Source of the DNA: Phoronis australis
Taxonomy: Eukaryota > Phoronida > Phoronidae
Reading direction: 5' to 3'
NCBI GenBank assembly: GCA_002633005.1
Contig: NMRA01000932.1
Span: forward strand, 49,704-95,330
DNA length: 45,627 nt
The notes under the pieces were generated by a model, which worked only from the letters and a program-made list of their open reading frames with translations, did not search any database and had not been told where the DNA came from. This document shows, one piece after another, positions 35,501 to 45,285 of the stretch. Each line of letters starts with the position of its first letter. Position 1 is the first letter of the stretch. The translations under genes were made by a program, and so were the position numbers.

Positions 35501-37384
35501 GTGCTGCGAAGCCGTGACTTGTATTGAACTTCTGAGATACTTCCAGCAACTGTTACACTCGATTCAATAACCTGCTGTCTCTATAGCTGGCTCTCTATTG
35601 ACTATCGCTGTAACTGCTGATTCTGCAACTCAACTGTAGTTCTCCTGATTAACTTACTTGAACTCACTTGATCTCTTGACTTGATCTTCTTGGACTCAAC
35701 TGACTTAAACTGACTAACACAAACCCGTGCTTGTGTATTTATAGCCTAACGCATTGTTCTGGAACTTTTCATCAATTCAAGCACATACCAGAACTTTCTG
35801 GAACCTACCCAATCATTCTACAAACATGTACTAGTCTCTAGAATATTCCAGACTTCATCAATCACTGTCATGCTACAGAATTCTAGAAAGTTCCACACTA
35901 TACTGTAGTAAACAAATTACATCATCACTGTTCTGACCTCAGTCTTCTAGAAAGTTCCATACTATTCTGTAGTAAACAAATTACATCATCATTGTACTTA
36001 ACTCAGGGGTCATGCAAATCAAACTGAATAACAAAACAAAACAATACAACTAATAATACTGTCAGACTATATTCTGACACTTTGAATTGGGTGCCTGTTA
36101 AGAAACATGTGATGTTTTGGTTCTCTGTCTTCAAACGCTTCAGGAACACAAAATACCTTTTGCAATTGCTTGTGGTTATGACCTGTATCTAGAAGCGTGC
36201 ATGCAACTGTCCAAAACTGGTTTGACTTAATAACGTTTTTTCGCAGTGTAGTATGATTTTTAAAGCCATTGTTTACTACTTACAAGAATGTTTGTCATAT
36301 GACCCTTACCATTATAAGAGTGGTATTAAGTAGTTTGTTACTCAGGTTATGAATGATCGTTAGTTTTGGGAAATATCGAGATTAACTACTTGAGATCAGG
36401 CGCAATAATTTTTTCTGTCATGGAGGATGAATTTAAATGCCGAGCCTGGTCTTGAACACTAATGAACTATCGGATCTTGCCTAGTGCAAAAATTTCTCAG
36501 TTGGGCGTGGAATGAGTCGAGACCAATTTTATAGCGGTAAGTGGCCTAAATCAAACGAAGGCAGGTTTGTAAGAGAGAGTTTCCATCATGGAATTTTTAT
36601 GTCTCTGCATTCTGCTCATTCCAGATCTTGTCGATATTATTGGATGCTGGTGCTGCCATAGCAACCCCAAATAGTTCGGCACGAGATGCCCATAAAAGTA
36701 TGTATTGGTAGACTTTGTTGTACAGTAATAGTGCCAATGGCTGTGAACAACAATGGTTGTCTGTCGTCAGCCTAAGATTTCTGGTTGGTGTGCTTGATGT
36801 GTGCTTGTTGAGATTTTTCAAAAAGTGTATAACTGTTTCTCATATACCAATTCGTTCCTGTTGATGCTTTTAACCCTGAGGTGAAACCTCTGCATAGACA
36901 GTATTAAGGTGAACAGTGTGTCAATATAGCTGTTACTGATTAGTTGCTGCTGTCTTTTGAACTGAGGAAGGAATAAGGTGAGGCCTTTTTGAATAAGGTG
37001 AGGCCTTTTTGAATAAGGTGAGGCCTTTTTGAATAAGGTGAGGCCTTTTTTATACTGATTAAGCAGCTTAAGTCGAAAGTTTTTTGACGGAAAGTGTGGA
37101 TTTCATGCTGCTTGCAATTATCACAGAAAGTCTAGTCATGGAATAAGACAAGTTTTAAGACGTTTGAAAATGTTTTCATAATGAAGGTGTTTGGGCTTAA
37201 CAAATTTCTTTGTTCTTATTTTGTTTCACTTGTTTGGCCTGCTGATGTGGCTTAAAGCTCTCATGTTTATGTTTTATTGGTTGCAGAGAGGACACTTTTT
37301 AGTGACAGCCATGTAACGGAGCTGGAGAGGTGGATTGATGAGATGGACAAGTCGTTACCTACATTGAAAAACTTTATATTACCT
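29493..37384 (+). CDS. MMAB: Cob(I)alamin adenosyltransferase, first six exons, 3' end missing
   Basis: This mitochondrial enzyme transfers adenosine from ATP to cob(I)alamin, making the cofactor of methylmalonyl-CoA mutase. Exons are 29493-29614, 32808-32863, 32999-33092, 34659-34710, 36625-36697 and 37287-37384. All phases agree and give 165 residues. Residues 1-40 ([16 protein letters not shown]...) are Arg-rich and Ser-rich with no acidic residue, like a mitochondrial presequence. The core starts at [10 protein letters not shown] (51-60, ATP-binding N-terminal motif), then [33 protein letters not shown] and [10 protein letters not shown]. Human MMAB has about 250 residues. The conserved C-terminal SGG...LH..R..CRRAER region that completes the active site is not found before TPP2 sequence starts at 39,708, so the gene is cut by a rearrangement or an assembly join. 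Confidence 0.92.
31388..31535. repeat. Small inverted-repeat element (148 bp)
   Basis: CCAACCTCTATTAGC (31388-31402) and GCTAATAGAGGCTGG (31521-31535) are inverted repeats with one mismatch. The size and intronic position fit a MITE. I see no clear target duplication. Confidence 0.45.
31600..32510 (+). repeat. 93-bp higher-order tandem array from a MITE family, MMAB intron 1
   Basis: From about 31,715 to 32,290 two related monomers alternate, one with AAGGTGGCTAACTTGTC (46 bp) and one with AAGGTAGGGCAACTTGTC (47 bp), making a 93-bp dimer repeated about six times. Because 93 is a multiple of three, one frame stays open for 193 codons (31,738-32,319), but this is an artefact of the period. Every monomer carries the inverted repeat TTGTCACA-TG-TGTGACAA. 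The flanks (CCTAGAACAAGTTACTCC near 31,625; CTAGTGCAACTGGTGC near 32,491) and the monomer resemble the MITE at 42,852-43,233, so the array probably grew from the inside of such an element. Confidence 0.85.
33905..34095. repeat. Degenerate 21-bp tandem array, MMAB intron 3
   Basis: About nine units share CCTTCAAGTAAAATGTGTGA with substitutions and small gaps. The divergence between units suggests that this array is older than the others. Confidence 0.85.
35736..35743 (-). promoter_or_regulatory. TATA box of the LTR
   Basis: The minus strand reads TATAAATA. It lies 14-220 bp downstream of the heat-shock elements, the spacing expected for an HSF-driven promoter, and about 310 bp upstream of the LTR's AATAAA. 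Confidence 0.65.
35881..36006 (-). repeat. 64-bp tandem duplication in the LTR U3
   Basis: TTCTAGAAAGTTCCA begins both 35881 and 35945, and similar sequence continues for about 62 bp (ACTGTAGTAAACAAATTACA-like in each). Each copy holds one perfect heat-shock element. Enhancer duplication of this kind is known from many LTRs. Confidence 0.85.
36971..37050. repeat. Minisatellite, 20 bp x 4, MMAB intron 5
   Basis: The unit GAATAAGGTGAGGCCTTTTT occurs four times without a single difference, so the amplification is recent. It contains GGTGAG, a donor-like sequence, in each unit. Confidence 0.97.
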
Positions 37385-38114
37385 GTAAGTTTATGTTTAG
37401 TGAGCAGAGTGAAATGATCTTTTGGTGAATTATAGCCTTTGGACTCCATGTTTTTATGAAATGTTGAACTGGGCATTGGGTGGAATGAGCAATAAAATAA
37501 AAGGTTAATTTATATTTTGCTGGGGACTTGTCATGTTGGTTCTGGTCTATGTTTATTTTTTTTGAAAATCGCGTCTCTGGTGTGGTATTTTTTAGTTGAT
37601 CGCTTTCTCAAAAAATGCAATCAAACTGAGAAGAGCAAAACTGATCCATGATTTTTCCTCATCACTTGGCAGATGATGGTAGTTCATTTCAGTCCTTGTT
37701 TATGTGCCTTTGTGTAGCTTTCTAAAACTACATGGCCTTGGCTGAAATTGATGCTAGCAGGCATTTTCAGTTGGTGAACACATGTCTCAAAATTCATTGG
37801 GGTGCACACCAGAACCAAGTGTGCTTTTGGCCTCATCACCTACTGTCAGACAGCATTTTCTCGTCCATGTCATTGTAGTCTGCTCATCTATCCTGATCCC
37901 AAACACTGCTTCTCCTGCGTCCTGTGATCACTTGCCCCAATAGCTGGTAACTTACCAGCAGGACAGCAACTGATACAACCATGATTGTATTGGTAGCAGC
38001 TGACAATGTATCTACTGCTGTAAAATGCATTCCAGTGGTTATCTTCAGAGCTTGGAATTTTCTGCGGAAACGCGGATTTCCGCTTTTTTCAAATGTTCTG
38101 TCCGCGCATTTTAT

Positions 38115-38203
38115 TATGCGCCCACATATTTATATGTGGACGCATTATGCCGTCATCTCCGTCCGTCCGTCTGTCCATCCGGGCGGCGTCCGGCGTCCGC
38201 AGA
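38115..38203. repeat. Dispersed repeat with CCACATAT-TT-ATATGTGG palindrome
   Basis: The block starts with the palindrome at about 38,121-38,138, followed by GGACGCATTATGCCGTCATC and a CCGTCCGTCC-rich, CpG-rich tail. The minisatellite at 38,203 begins exactly where the tail ends. Its base composition is unlike its surroundings. Confidence 0.5.
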
Positions 38204-38497
38204 TGGATTCCTAAGTAAGATGTCTGGAAGGAGTGATAAGATGGGATGGATTCCTAAGTAAGATGTCTGAAGGAGTGATAAGATGGGATGGATTCCTAAG
38301 TAAGATGTCTGGAAGGAGTGATAAGATGGGATGGATTCTTAAGTAAGATGTATGGAGGGAGTGATAAGATGGGATGGATTCCTAAGTAAGATGTCTGAAG
38401 GAGTGATAAGATGGGATGGATTCCTAAGTAAGATGTCTGAAGGAGTGATAAGATGGGATGGATTCCTAAGTAAGATGTCTGGAAGGAGTGATAAGAT
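38203..38497. repeat. Minisatellite, about 43 bp x 7
   Basis: Units begin ATGGATTCCTAAGTAAGATG and differ by single bases or a 1-bp deletion (GTCTGGAAGG or GTCTGAAGG). Seven copies are visible. A minus-strand frame stays open by chance across part of it. Confidence 0.95.
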
Positions 38498-39070
38498 TCA
38501 GTGTCAGATTTCCATTTTTTAACCACATTGTCAGCATTATATTTATGTGCAAGTGAGGGTTTACTGTGTCAGTGGACATTTTCAGTAAGCCTGCTTTGGT
38601 CAAACTAACATGAGGTAAACATTCATTCACGTATCACCACTTGCCCGTGGGGTGCAATTGAGAACTCGAAATTCACTAGATGGTACTAGTGAAACTGGTG
38701 TCTTACTTGTAGAAGTACCTGCATTCTGATCACTTTGAGTGGACTGTTTATGCCCCACTGATGAATTACTCTCAATCTATTTAGATGTATCTACATTTAA
38801 TTAGCACCACCCAGTGAATATTGTGAATCCATAAAGTGCTCAAGAACATTATTCTTCTTTATTTCTGGCAATAATACAACTCATGGGTCTGATCACTAAA
38901 ATCTTACTTGCATTCAATATCACCAAAGTTCATTACTGCCACGAATATGAACATGCTGCAAAAAGGTTTTAGTGGAGAGTAAAAGTTTAGCGTAAATTTG
39001 TGCATCAGCAAGAAACGTACAACTTGAAAGTTTTGTTGGCGATTACGTGACTGATGTAACCATTAAATAA

Positions 39071-39315
39071 TGGCTGTATGACTATTGGTTACTAGCTTTT
39101 GGAGGGTGGTGGATAGTAATGGCTGTATGACTATTGGTTACTAGCTTTTGGAGGGTGATGGATAGTAATGGCTGTATTACTATTGTTTACTAGCTTTTGG
39201 AGGGTGATGGATAGTAATGGCTGTATTACTATTGGTTACTAGCTTTTGGAGGGTGATGGATAGTAATGGCTGTATGACTATTGGTTACTAGCTTCTGGAA
39301 GGTGATGGATGGATA
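39071..39315. repeat. Minisatellite, 49 bp x 5
   Basis: Units start at 39071, 39120, 39169, 39218 and 39267 with TGGCTGTAT and contain CTATTGGTTACTAGCTT. Few substitutions separate them. Confidence 0.95.
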
Positions 39316-39439
39316 GGATTTTGACTTTGTGAATGGCAACTAAATTTGTCGAAACAGCACTAAAATTGCTTTTATTTTAAAACAGCTTTATGGTGGTGTG
39401 AATCACTCTCATGAATTACACAAGTTAGAAAAGTGTCAG

Positions 39440-39640
39440 TTTGTTCTTCTCTATATAGTCACGTGGCTGTCACCTCTCTACACACAGAGTTTGTTCTTCT
39501 CTATATAGTCACGTGGCTGTCACCTCTCTACACACAGAGTTTGTTCTTCTCTATATAGTCACATGGTTGTCACCTCTCTACACACAGAGTTTGTTCTTCT
39601 CTATATAGTCACGTGGCTGTCACCTCTCTACACACAGAGT
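39440..39640. repeat. Minisatellite, 50 bp x 4
   Basis: Units start at 39441, 39491, 39541 and 39591 with TTGTTCTTCTCTATATAGTC. The third differs at two positions. It ends about 70 bp upstream of the first TPP2 exon. Confidence 0.95.
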
Positions 39641-39707
39641 TTGATCCACTCCACTTAAATACTGTCCTTGTTGGTTAATTGTAATCTGGCTGTTGACTGT
39701 TTTATAG

Positions 39708-42700
39708 GCTAGAAGACAATCGGAAGTTATTTGAAGAGTTAAAGGCTGAATATGGTGACCATTTGCCCGTGTATTCATCTTGGTTACAAGCCATTGATGG
39801 TCACAAGGTACTTGATTAATTCTACTTTATATTACAGTTAAGGACCTTACATTTATCACATTAGGTGGTTTCATACTCCAGTGAACAGTTCTGGCCAGGA
39901 GTTCTGTAGAGATAGATTTCAAGAGATCATTGATTTTTATTGAATGTAAAACTGTGCCCAGCACAAAGAAAACTCGCAACTGGCAAGATTGGAAAGATCT
40001 GAGATCTCTAATCCAAAATTGGTAGTACCTCAAATATCCAATGGGTTTCTCAGTGCGAGGCAGCAATTGATATGCCACTTTCGATGCTCCGTGGATGAAA
40101 TTCTGCAATTTGGAAGTTAGGTCAAAAACAGCAAAGCTGGTTCTGGTTTTTACCCCAACTCTGTGCTCACCATTAAAAAATATCCTCCTTTATTTCTTTC
40201 TGCCAAGGTTTCGTGTTTTGTTTTGGAAAGCTGTAAAAAGGCGCATTAACAAGGTTAAGCAAGGTTTGAAACTGATTTGCCAAGCAACGAATAAAAAAAT
40301 CCCACATCATATTTCCTTGTACCGGGGAGATTTCTGTTATTGAAAAAAGTGAGCAACTAAAAATACAGCACTGCCAACTCAATTTTCAAAAAAAGAACAT
40401 AGACCAGAATCAGTTAGGGCTGTTCCAGCAAAATCTGTATGGGAGGGGGGAAGGCACTTTTATTTCGTACCCACCGCCCATATTTTTCATTTATTTCTCC
40501 GACCCATGACCCATAATTTTTTTATTATTTTTATAGATTGAAATATAAAATCCAATACTTGCAAACAAATTGCCTCCAGGAGGACCTGTTAAGAACTTAG
40601 ATGATTGACAGACAAGAACTAGTTGTCTTGTCCAATATTGTCAAAAACTAAAGTAGCCTGTGAGCAATACTTTTGGCAGCCACCAGGTGTCTCTGTTCAC
40701 CATGTGTCTATAATTTCAATGAACATTTTTTCAATTATAAGGATCTATGAATCTCAAACTGTCTCCACGAACTCTTTTATACTTCTATGTCAAGTGAATA
40801 TTGGAACTTGTTTATCTTACTCCTCATACTTTTTATTTAAAAATCATCAATTTTCTTATATGTGTTAACACCAGTTTAGTGTTGCATAACTTTTCAATTC
40901 AATAGGACTGCAGACTAACAGTTGGCTCAAATCAAGTTGCCCATGACTTGATTAATGGCTTAGTGAAGATATTGCACTCTGTTCACTGGCAATATGGGCT
41001 TTTTTGTATTGGGATAAGTTAGGATGTATGCCAATTGCATTTATTTTTTAGTTTTGACGCTGAAGTAACCAACTTGTCAACATTAACAGGTCAAAAAATA
41101 CCACCCCGCATTTTTAATGCATCACTTCTTACAGGAACGACCACCCATAATTTGAGTTTTTTTCTGAAGACCACCACCCATGAATTTTTATTTCTACTGC
41201 CATTCACCCCTCCCACACGGATTTTACTGGAACAGCCCTTATGCTTTTTTGCCCAAACCGTTTTTCTTGGAAAATCATTGTGAAATACTGACAGTTTTAG
41301 TGTTGCCGTAAATGCGTTCCTTTAATTTTTTCTAACTGCAGGTCATGCAAATAAAAATTGAAATCCCAAAAAAGTTTAAAGTACCCTTACTTGAAAATGG
41401 CACAATGATCGGTCAAGGTGGCAGGCATAACGTTTTTGCGTTACAGGTTTCATGAACTTACCAGAAGCTCGGATTTCCCAGAAATGATAGACTAGATTCT
41501 TTTGCCTTGGATTGGTCCGAATCTATAATACCTTTGTACAATCAGACAATAAGACCTATGAGACCTCATTTCACCAAGCGGCAAGCGACTGCAAAAATAA
41601 AACATTTTGATGCCTGTGTGTTCTGGAAAACTTCAAAATTATGTAGACGAGTTTGTTGGAAAACAAAGCACCGGAAAATGTTGTGTCTTGAAGATATGCT
41701 TAGTAAGTTGAGCGACACAATTTTGAGGTCTTGTTGAGCATGTGAAGTTCAGATTGGAACGGCCACAGACAATCTGAGGTCATAGTGGGTGAGCTGGTAC
41801 TTGCCAAATCGGTTGCTGTAAAAGGAACAAAGTAAAAACAAATACTTCTCATTTATTTAGTCTTCAAACTGCAAAGTTTGGTGACTGGAACAAAAAATTA
41901 CATTATGGTATTTTTCAGTGTTCGATGGATATCAAAAGTGTTTGTTCAACTACTAGACACTAAAATCTCAACGTCGTTGGATGTAATATGGATGACAAGC
42001 AACATTTCATATTTTGTGAAACATATATTGTGCAAAATTATATGACATTTCCCTTTTCAAGTTCTGGTCCATGGCTTCCATGAAACACAGTACTAAATGT
42101 GGGCATTCACTGCAATGTTGGAAACCCGTAGAAATGAAAAAGGGTCATTTTCGGCAATTTATTTTGTTGAAAGTTAGTGAGGTTTTGCCGTATTTTGCTG
42201 AGAACTCTAAATAGCATTGGGATGCCTAAGATGATGGATGATTTGTGTTATTTTTGAAATTTTGTTTGATTTAACAATATTATGTAATCATGGTGTTGTT
42301 TACAGGATCGGTTGAAGAGGCTCCCTGAAGTTATAGCCGCTGCCCGAGAAGTTGTCTCCCGTGTCGACCAGGGAGTACTAGCTACGTATTATGGAACAAA
42401 GAATAACGACAGTAGACCTGATGCAGCATTAGTCAAAATGTAAGCTTTGTTTCCTTAATCTAAGAACCATTTGCTTTCTAGTTATGTAGGGCCTTATCCA
42501 AAAGTCATTTAGCAAAATCTTTACACAAAAAATGTAGAATTTAACTTGGTAAAAGAATATATTTTCTGAAAGCAGAAATTCCGTAGCATTTGATTTTTGA
42601 CTTAATAATGTCATTAGTTGGTACACTCAGCGACACAACAGGATCAACGACATGACCGAATTTCATAATATTCAAGATGAAATGTCAAAAATGCTTTACA

Positions 42701-45285
42701 GTTTTCTAAATTATCGTTTGGTTTTTGGCATTAAAAAATCATAAATATCACATAAGTCTTATTTTTGATAGCTCCTCATGCAAAAGTGGAAGATTGTAAA
42801 CACAATTCCTAACAACCTTTTGGTTAATAGTGTGCATAAAGCATTAGTCCCGTCCACACACAGCCTACCCTAGTGCAACTAGTGCACTAGTGCAACTTAC
42901 CAGACTTTTAAGTGGAGCGTCCACAACATAGGCAGAAATTGCCGCTCTGTGCATGACAAAGAACACCTGATACGAGTATGACACGCAAAAGAAAACCCGT
43001 CTGTATGTAACCACAGCTGATATTTACTTCTGCCTTGCCCCATGTTTGCGGTCATACACAAATTAGAAGTGGCAAAAATTGCCCTAGAACAAGTTACCCC
43101 ACCTCGATAAGGTGGAGTAAGTTGTCACAAGCGGGGTAAGTTGGACAAATTTAAAGAGCATCCCCAAAGTGTCCAAACCTTGCGACAATTTGCTTCAGGA
43201 GTAACTTGTTCTATGGTAAGTCTGTGTGTGGACAACACTATAGTGTCTGTGTGTTGACGCCACTGTAGTGTCTGTGTGTGGACGACACTGTAGTGTCTGT
43301 GTGTGGACGACACTGTAGTGTCTGTGTGAGGACAACACTATAGTGTCTGTGTGTGGACGACACTGTAGTGTCTGTGTGAGGACAACACTATAGTGTCTGT
43401 GTGTGGACGACACTGTAGTGTCTGTGTGAGGACAACACTATAGTGTCTGTGTGTGGACAACACTATAGTGTCTGTGTGTGGACGACACTGTAGTGTCTGT
43501 GTGAGGACAACACTATAGTGTCTGTGTGTGGACGACACTGTAGTGTCTGTGTGTGGACGACACTATAGTGTCTGTGTGAGGACAACACTATAGTGTCTGT
43601 GTGTGGACGACACTGTAGTGTCTGTGTGTGGATGACACTGTAGTGTCTGTGTGTGGACGACACTGTAGTGTCTGTGTGTGGACGACACTGTAGTGTCTGT
43701 GTGTGGACGACACTGTAGTGTCTGTGTGTTGATGCCACTATAGTGTCTGACAGTTTCATGTGAATTCATTTCTGACATATGATGCTCTGAAGTTGGCTAA
43801 AATTGAACATTTTTCTAGGAACCCACCTAAGCTTAACAAAGGCTTGTATCACAATCATAAGTTAGGATAGATGCGGGACTATTATAAACACAGTGTAGCT
43901 TTGTAAAGTCCTTCATTTTGACGCTGTGCATTTTGTTGTTACGAAGTCTTAATCCATTTTGCTTCAACATATAAACGACTACCTATCTTGTCAAATCTAC
44001 TTGCAAAATGGAATGTTAATTTTGTATATCACGTCTATTCCAAGTTTGGACAGTGCTACTATTCGTCCTTGTTAAGATGACATAAATGGTGAGTAAGTAT
44101 CTAGATTTTGGGCCAGATTCATATACATGAATTATTTTTCACTGCTTCAAACTGAATAATTTTTACTGTGTTTTTGGCATGTTATCATGTTTTTCTCACC
44201 ATTTTTGTGCCATCTGTTTAGTGAAATGGACAAAAACAAGACTAGCCTCATTGACGCGTTGGTGCGACTGGGATGTGCACAGGCTGACATCTTGCAGGAA
44301 AAGTTAAAAGGCAATGGGGGTGGTGACACTGTAGAAGGGGAGATAACTCTGAAGACTCTGGATGAGACATTAGCTGAGCTACAGAAGTGGACAGATATAA
44401 ATGACTCCAAGGTGAATCATCATTTTTGTGATTAATTGTAATCAATTAATTTTTAAAAGCCACGCGAGGTTTAAAATACTGGCTTTTTATGGCCATAAAA
44501 CATTAATTCTATAAATACGTTTATTAGTATATATACTTAGAATTTCAGAAATTCAACTATAAGTAATAATTCGGTATTTTCTTTAAAAGTCGCTTACTGA
44601 AAGTCTGCATTGCTTCATTCATGCGGTGACCTTTAGTGTAGAATGTTTGGCATAGCAATCAAGAAGTTTTTAACCTTTGCCGTCCAAAGCAGTTGGTTTA
44701 CTGGTGCTCATATGCCAGTTTGACTAAAGGATTGCTTCGTGTGTTTGCCAGCCAGTTGAATGACTTCATTGTCTGTCATTTTATCCTGACCACCCTGCTC
44801 GTGAAGGTTTTTGTCCAGAATGTGATGACTCACATCTGTGTGCTACACATGTTACTGTTTTGGGTTTTAATTCAAATTGAATTTAGTTCATGTAGTGCAG
44901 AAATTGGATAGCTTAAATAGAAAAAACGATTTTACTTGAAATAATTTCTTTTCACTTCCTTATTTATTCCCACACGAACATATTAAGCAGAGCTTGTAAA
45001 CTGCCTCACTGAAGCCTGTGTTTAACCGAAACTGCAAATCTCAGTGTTGCGTGGAACATACCAATGCCATGTTTGTAGAACACAAGTCAGTTCATGTGGG
45101 CGTGTACAGGTCTATCTACCTTTTTTGATGTGCTGTACTCTACTCGGGTGTCATGTCCGTTACAGGTATTCCAGTTTAGTGTTCGTCATGCCAAAGCTTA
45201 CCAACATCATGGACGGGCACTGAAGATGCTTCTTAAACAACAAGAAGACAAACCCACCAAGGAACAGGAGCGGAAGGTGATAGCT
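39708..45285 (+). CDS. TPP2: Tripeptidyl peptidase II, C-terminal exons only
   Basis: TPP2 is a giant cytosolic subtilisin-type peptidase that trims tripeptides from peptides released by the proteasome. Its C-terminal helical region takes part in assembly of the large spindle complex. Four exons are visible: 39708-39807, 42306-42439, 44222-44411 and 45166-45285. They agree in phase and encode about 181 residues. Recognisable family stretches are YGDHLPVYSSWLQAID, RLKRLPEVI, DQGVLATYYGTK, RPDAALVKIEMDKNKTSLID, KWTDINDSKVFQFSVRHA, and EDKPTKE. The family is about 1,250 residues long, so all of the catalytic and most of the middle region is absent. The first visible exon needs a preceding exon ending in phase 2, which is not found. 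The final coding exon (LGW...YPP-type C-terminus in the family) lies past the window end. Confidence 0.92.
39808..42305 (+). other. TPP2 intron with a MITE
   Basis: This 2.5-kb intron holds no gene I can support. Its main content is the TIR element at 40,417-41,238. Several short open frames (for example 40,095-40,343 and 41,507-41,737) do not resemble known families. Confidence 0.6.
40417..41238. mobile_element. 822-bp MITE, TTA target duplication, Harbinger-like
   Basis: The ends GGGCTGTTCCAGCAAAATCT and, on the other strand, GGGCTGTTCCAGTAAAATCC are inverted repeats of about 32 bp. Both extend into GTGGGAGGGG-like sequence. TTA lies on both sides (40,414-40,416; 41,239-41,241). A 3-bp TWA duplication and GG-starting ends fit the PIF/Harbinger group. 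The interior has no transposase. Confidence 0.8.
42640..42850 (+). repeat. Dispersed repeat, copy 2
   Basis: This block is similar to 6,040-6,275 in the same order and orientation. It ends exactly where the MITE at 42,852 begins. Confidence 0.5.
42852..43233 (+). mobile_element. MITE of the GTCCACACACAG family, TPP2 intron
   Basis: GTCCACACACAG (42852-42863) and CTGTGTGTGGAC (43222-43233) are perfect terminal inverted repeats. The similarity continues inwards (CCTACCCTAGTGCAACT against AGTAACTTGTTCTATGGTAAG). The interior contains CCTAGAACAAGTTACCCCAC and AAGGTGGAGTAAGTTGTCAC, also found at 26,930-27,249 and 31,600-32,300. No clear target duplication is visible, because the right end runs into a tandem array. 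Confidence 0.7.
43208..43745. repeat. Minisatellite, 25 bp x about 21, TPP2 intron
   Basis: Units of the form TAGTGTCTGTGTGTGGACGA repeat about 21 times in two main variants (GTGTGGACGACACTG and GTGAGGACAACACTA). Each unit contains the palindrome GACACTATAGTGTC or its near relative with GT in the middle. The first unit coincides with the right end of the MITE at 42,852-43,233, so the array seems to have grown from that end. Confidence 0.93.

Larger units (their letters stand above)
35321..36079 (-). mobile_element. Solo LTR with heat-shock elements, MMAB intron 4
   Basis: The 759-bp element starts TGTCA, ends TGACA, and is flanked by the 5-bp direct repeat CTTTG (35,316-35,320 and 36,080-36,084), as expected for one LTR left after recombination. 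Read on the minus strand it has U3 with heat-shock elements (36,006 down to 35,757), a TATA box TATAAATA (35736-35743), then AATAAA (35422-35427) and a short U5. Perfect three-unit elements are at 35791-35803, 35881-35893 and 35945-35957. Imperfect ones are at 35757-35769 and 35841-35853. No internal coding region or second LTR is nearby. The superfamily cannot be decided from an LTR alone; a 5-bp duplication fits Ty3 or Ty1/copia types. Confidence 0.88.
37385..39707. other. Junction interval between MMAB and TPP2 fragments
   Basis: This 2.3-kb interval begins with the donor of MMAB exon 6 and ends with the acceptor of a TPP2 exon. It contains no MMAB C-terminal exon and no upstream TPP2 exon that I can find on the + strand. 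It holds a palindrome-bearing repeat with CCGTCCGTCC motifs (about 38,115-38,203) and three tandem arrays (38,203-38,497; 39,071-39,315; 39,440-39,640). Confidence 0.7.

Noticed and set aside
36625-36697. Intron sequence only between MMAB exons 4 and 6
   Set aside because: On closer reading this is a true exon: AG acceptor, GTATGT donor, correct phase and the conserved [11 protein letters not shown] stretch. It was moved to the gene model.
43125-43778. Several minus-strand frames over the 25-bp array as His/Thr-rich proteins
   Set aside because: They are translations of the minisatellite in successive frames, with no start context or family similarity.
29493-45285. A real MMAB-TPP2 fusion gene
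   Set aside because: Visible exons on the two sides have incompatible phases and both lack conserved parts, so a functional in-frame fusion is not supported by what can be seen.
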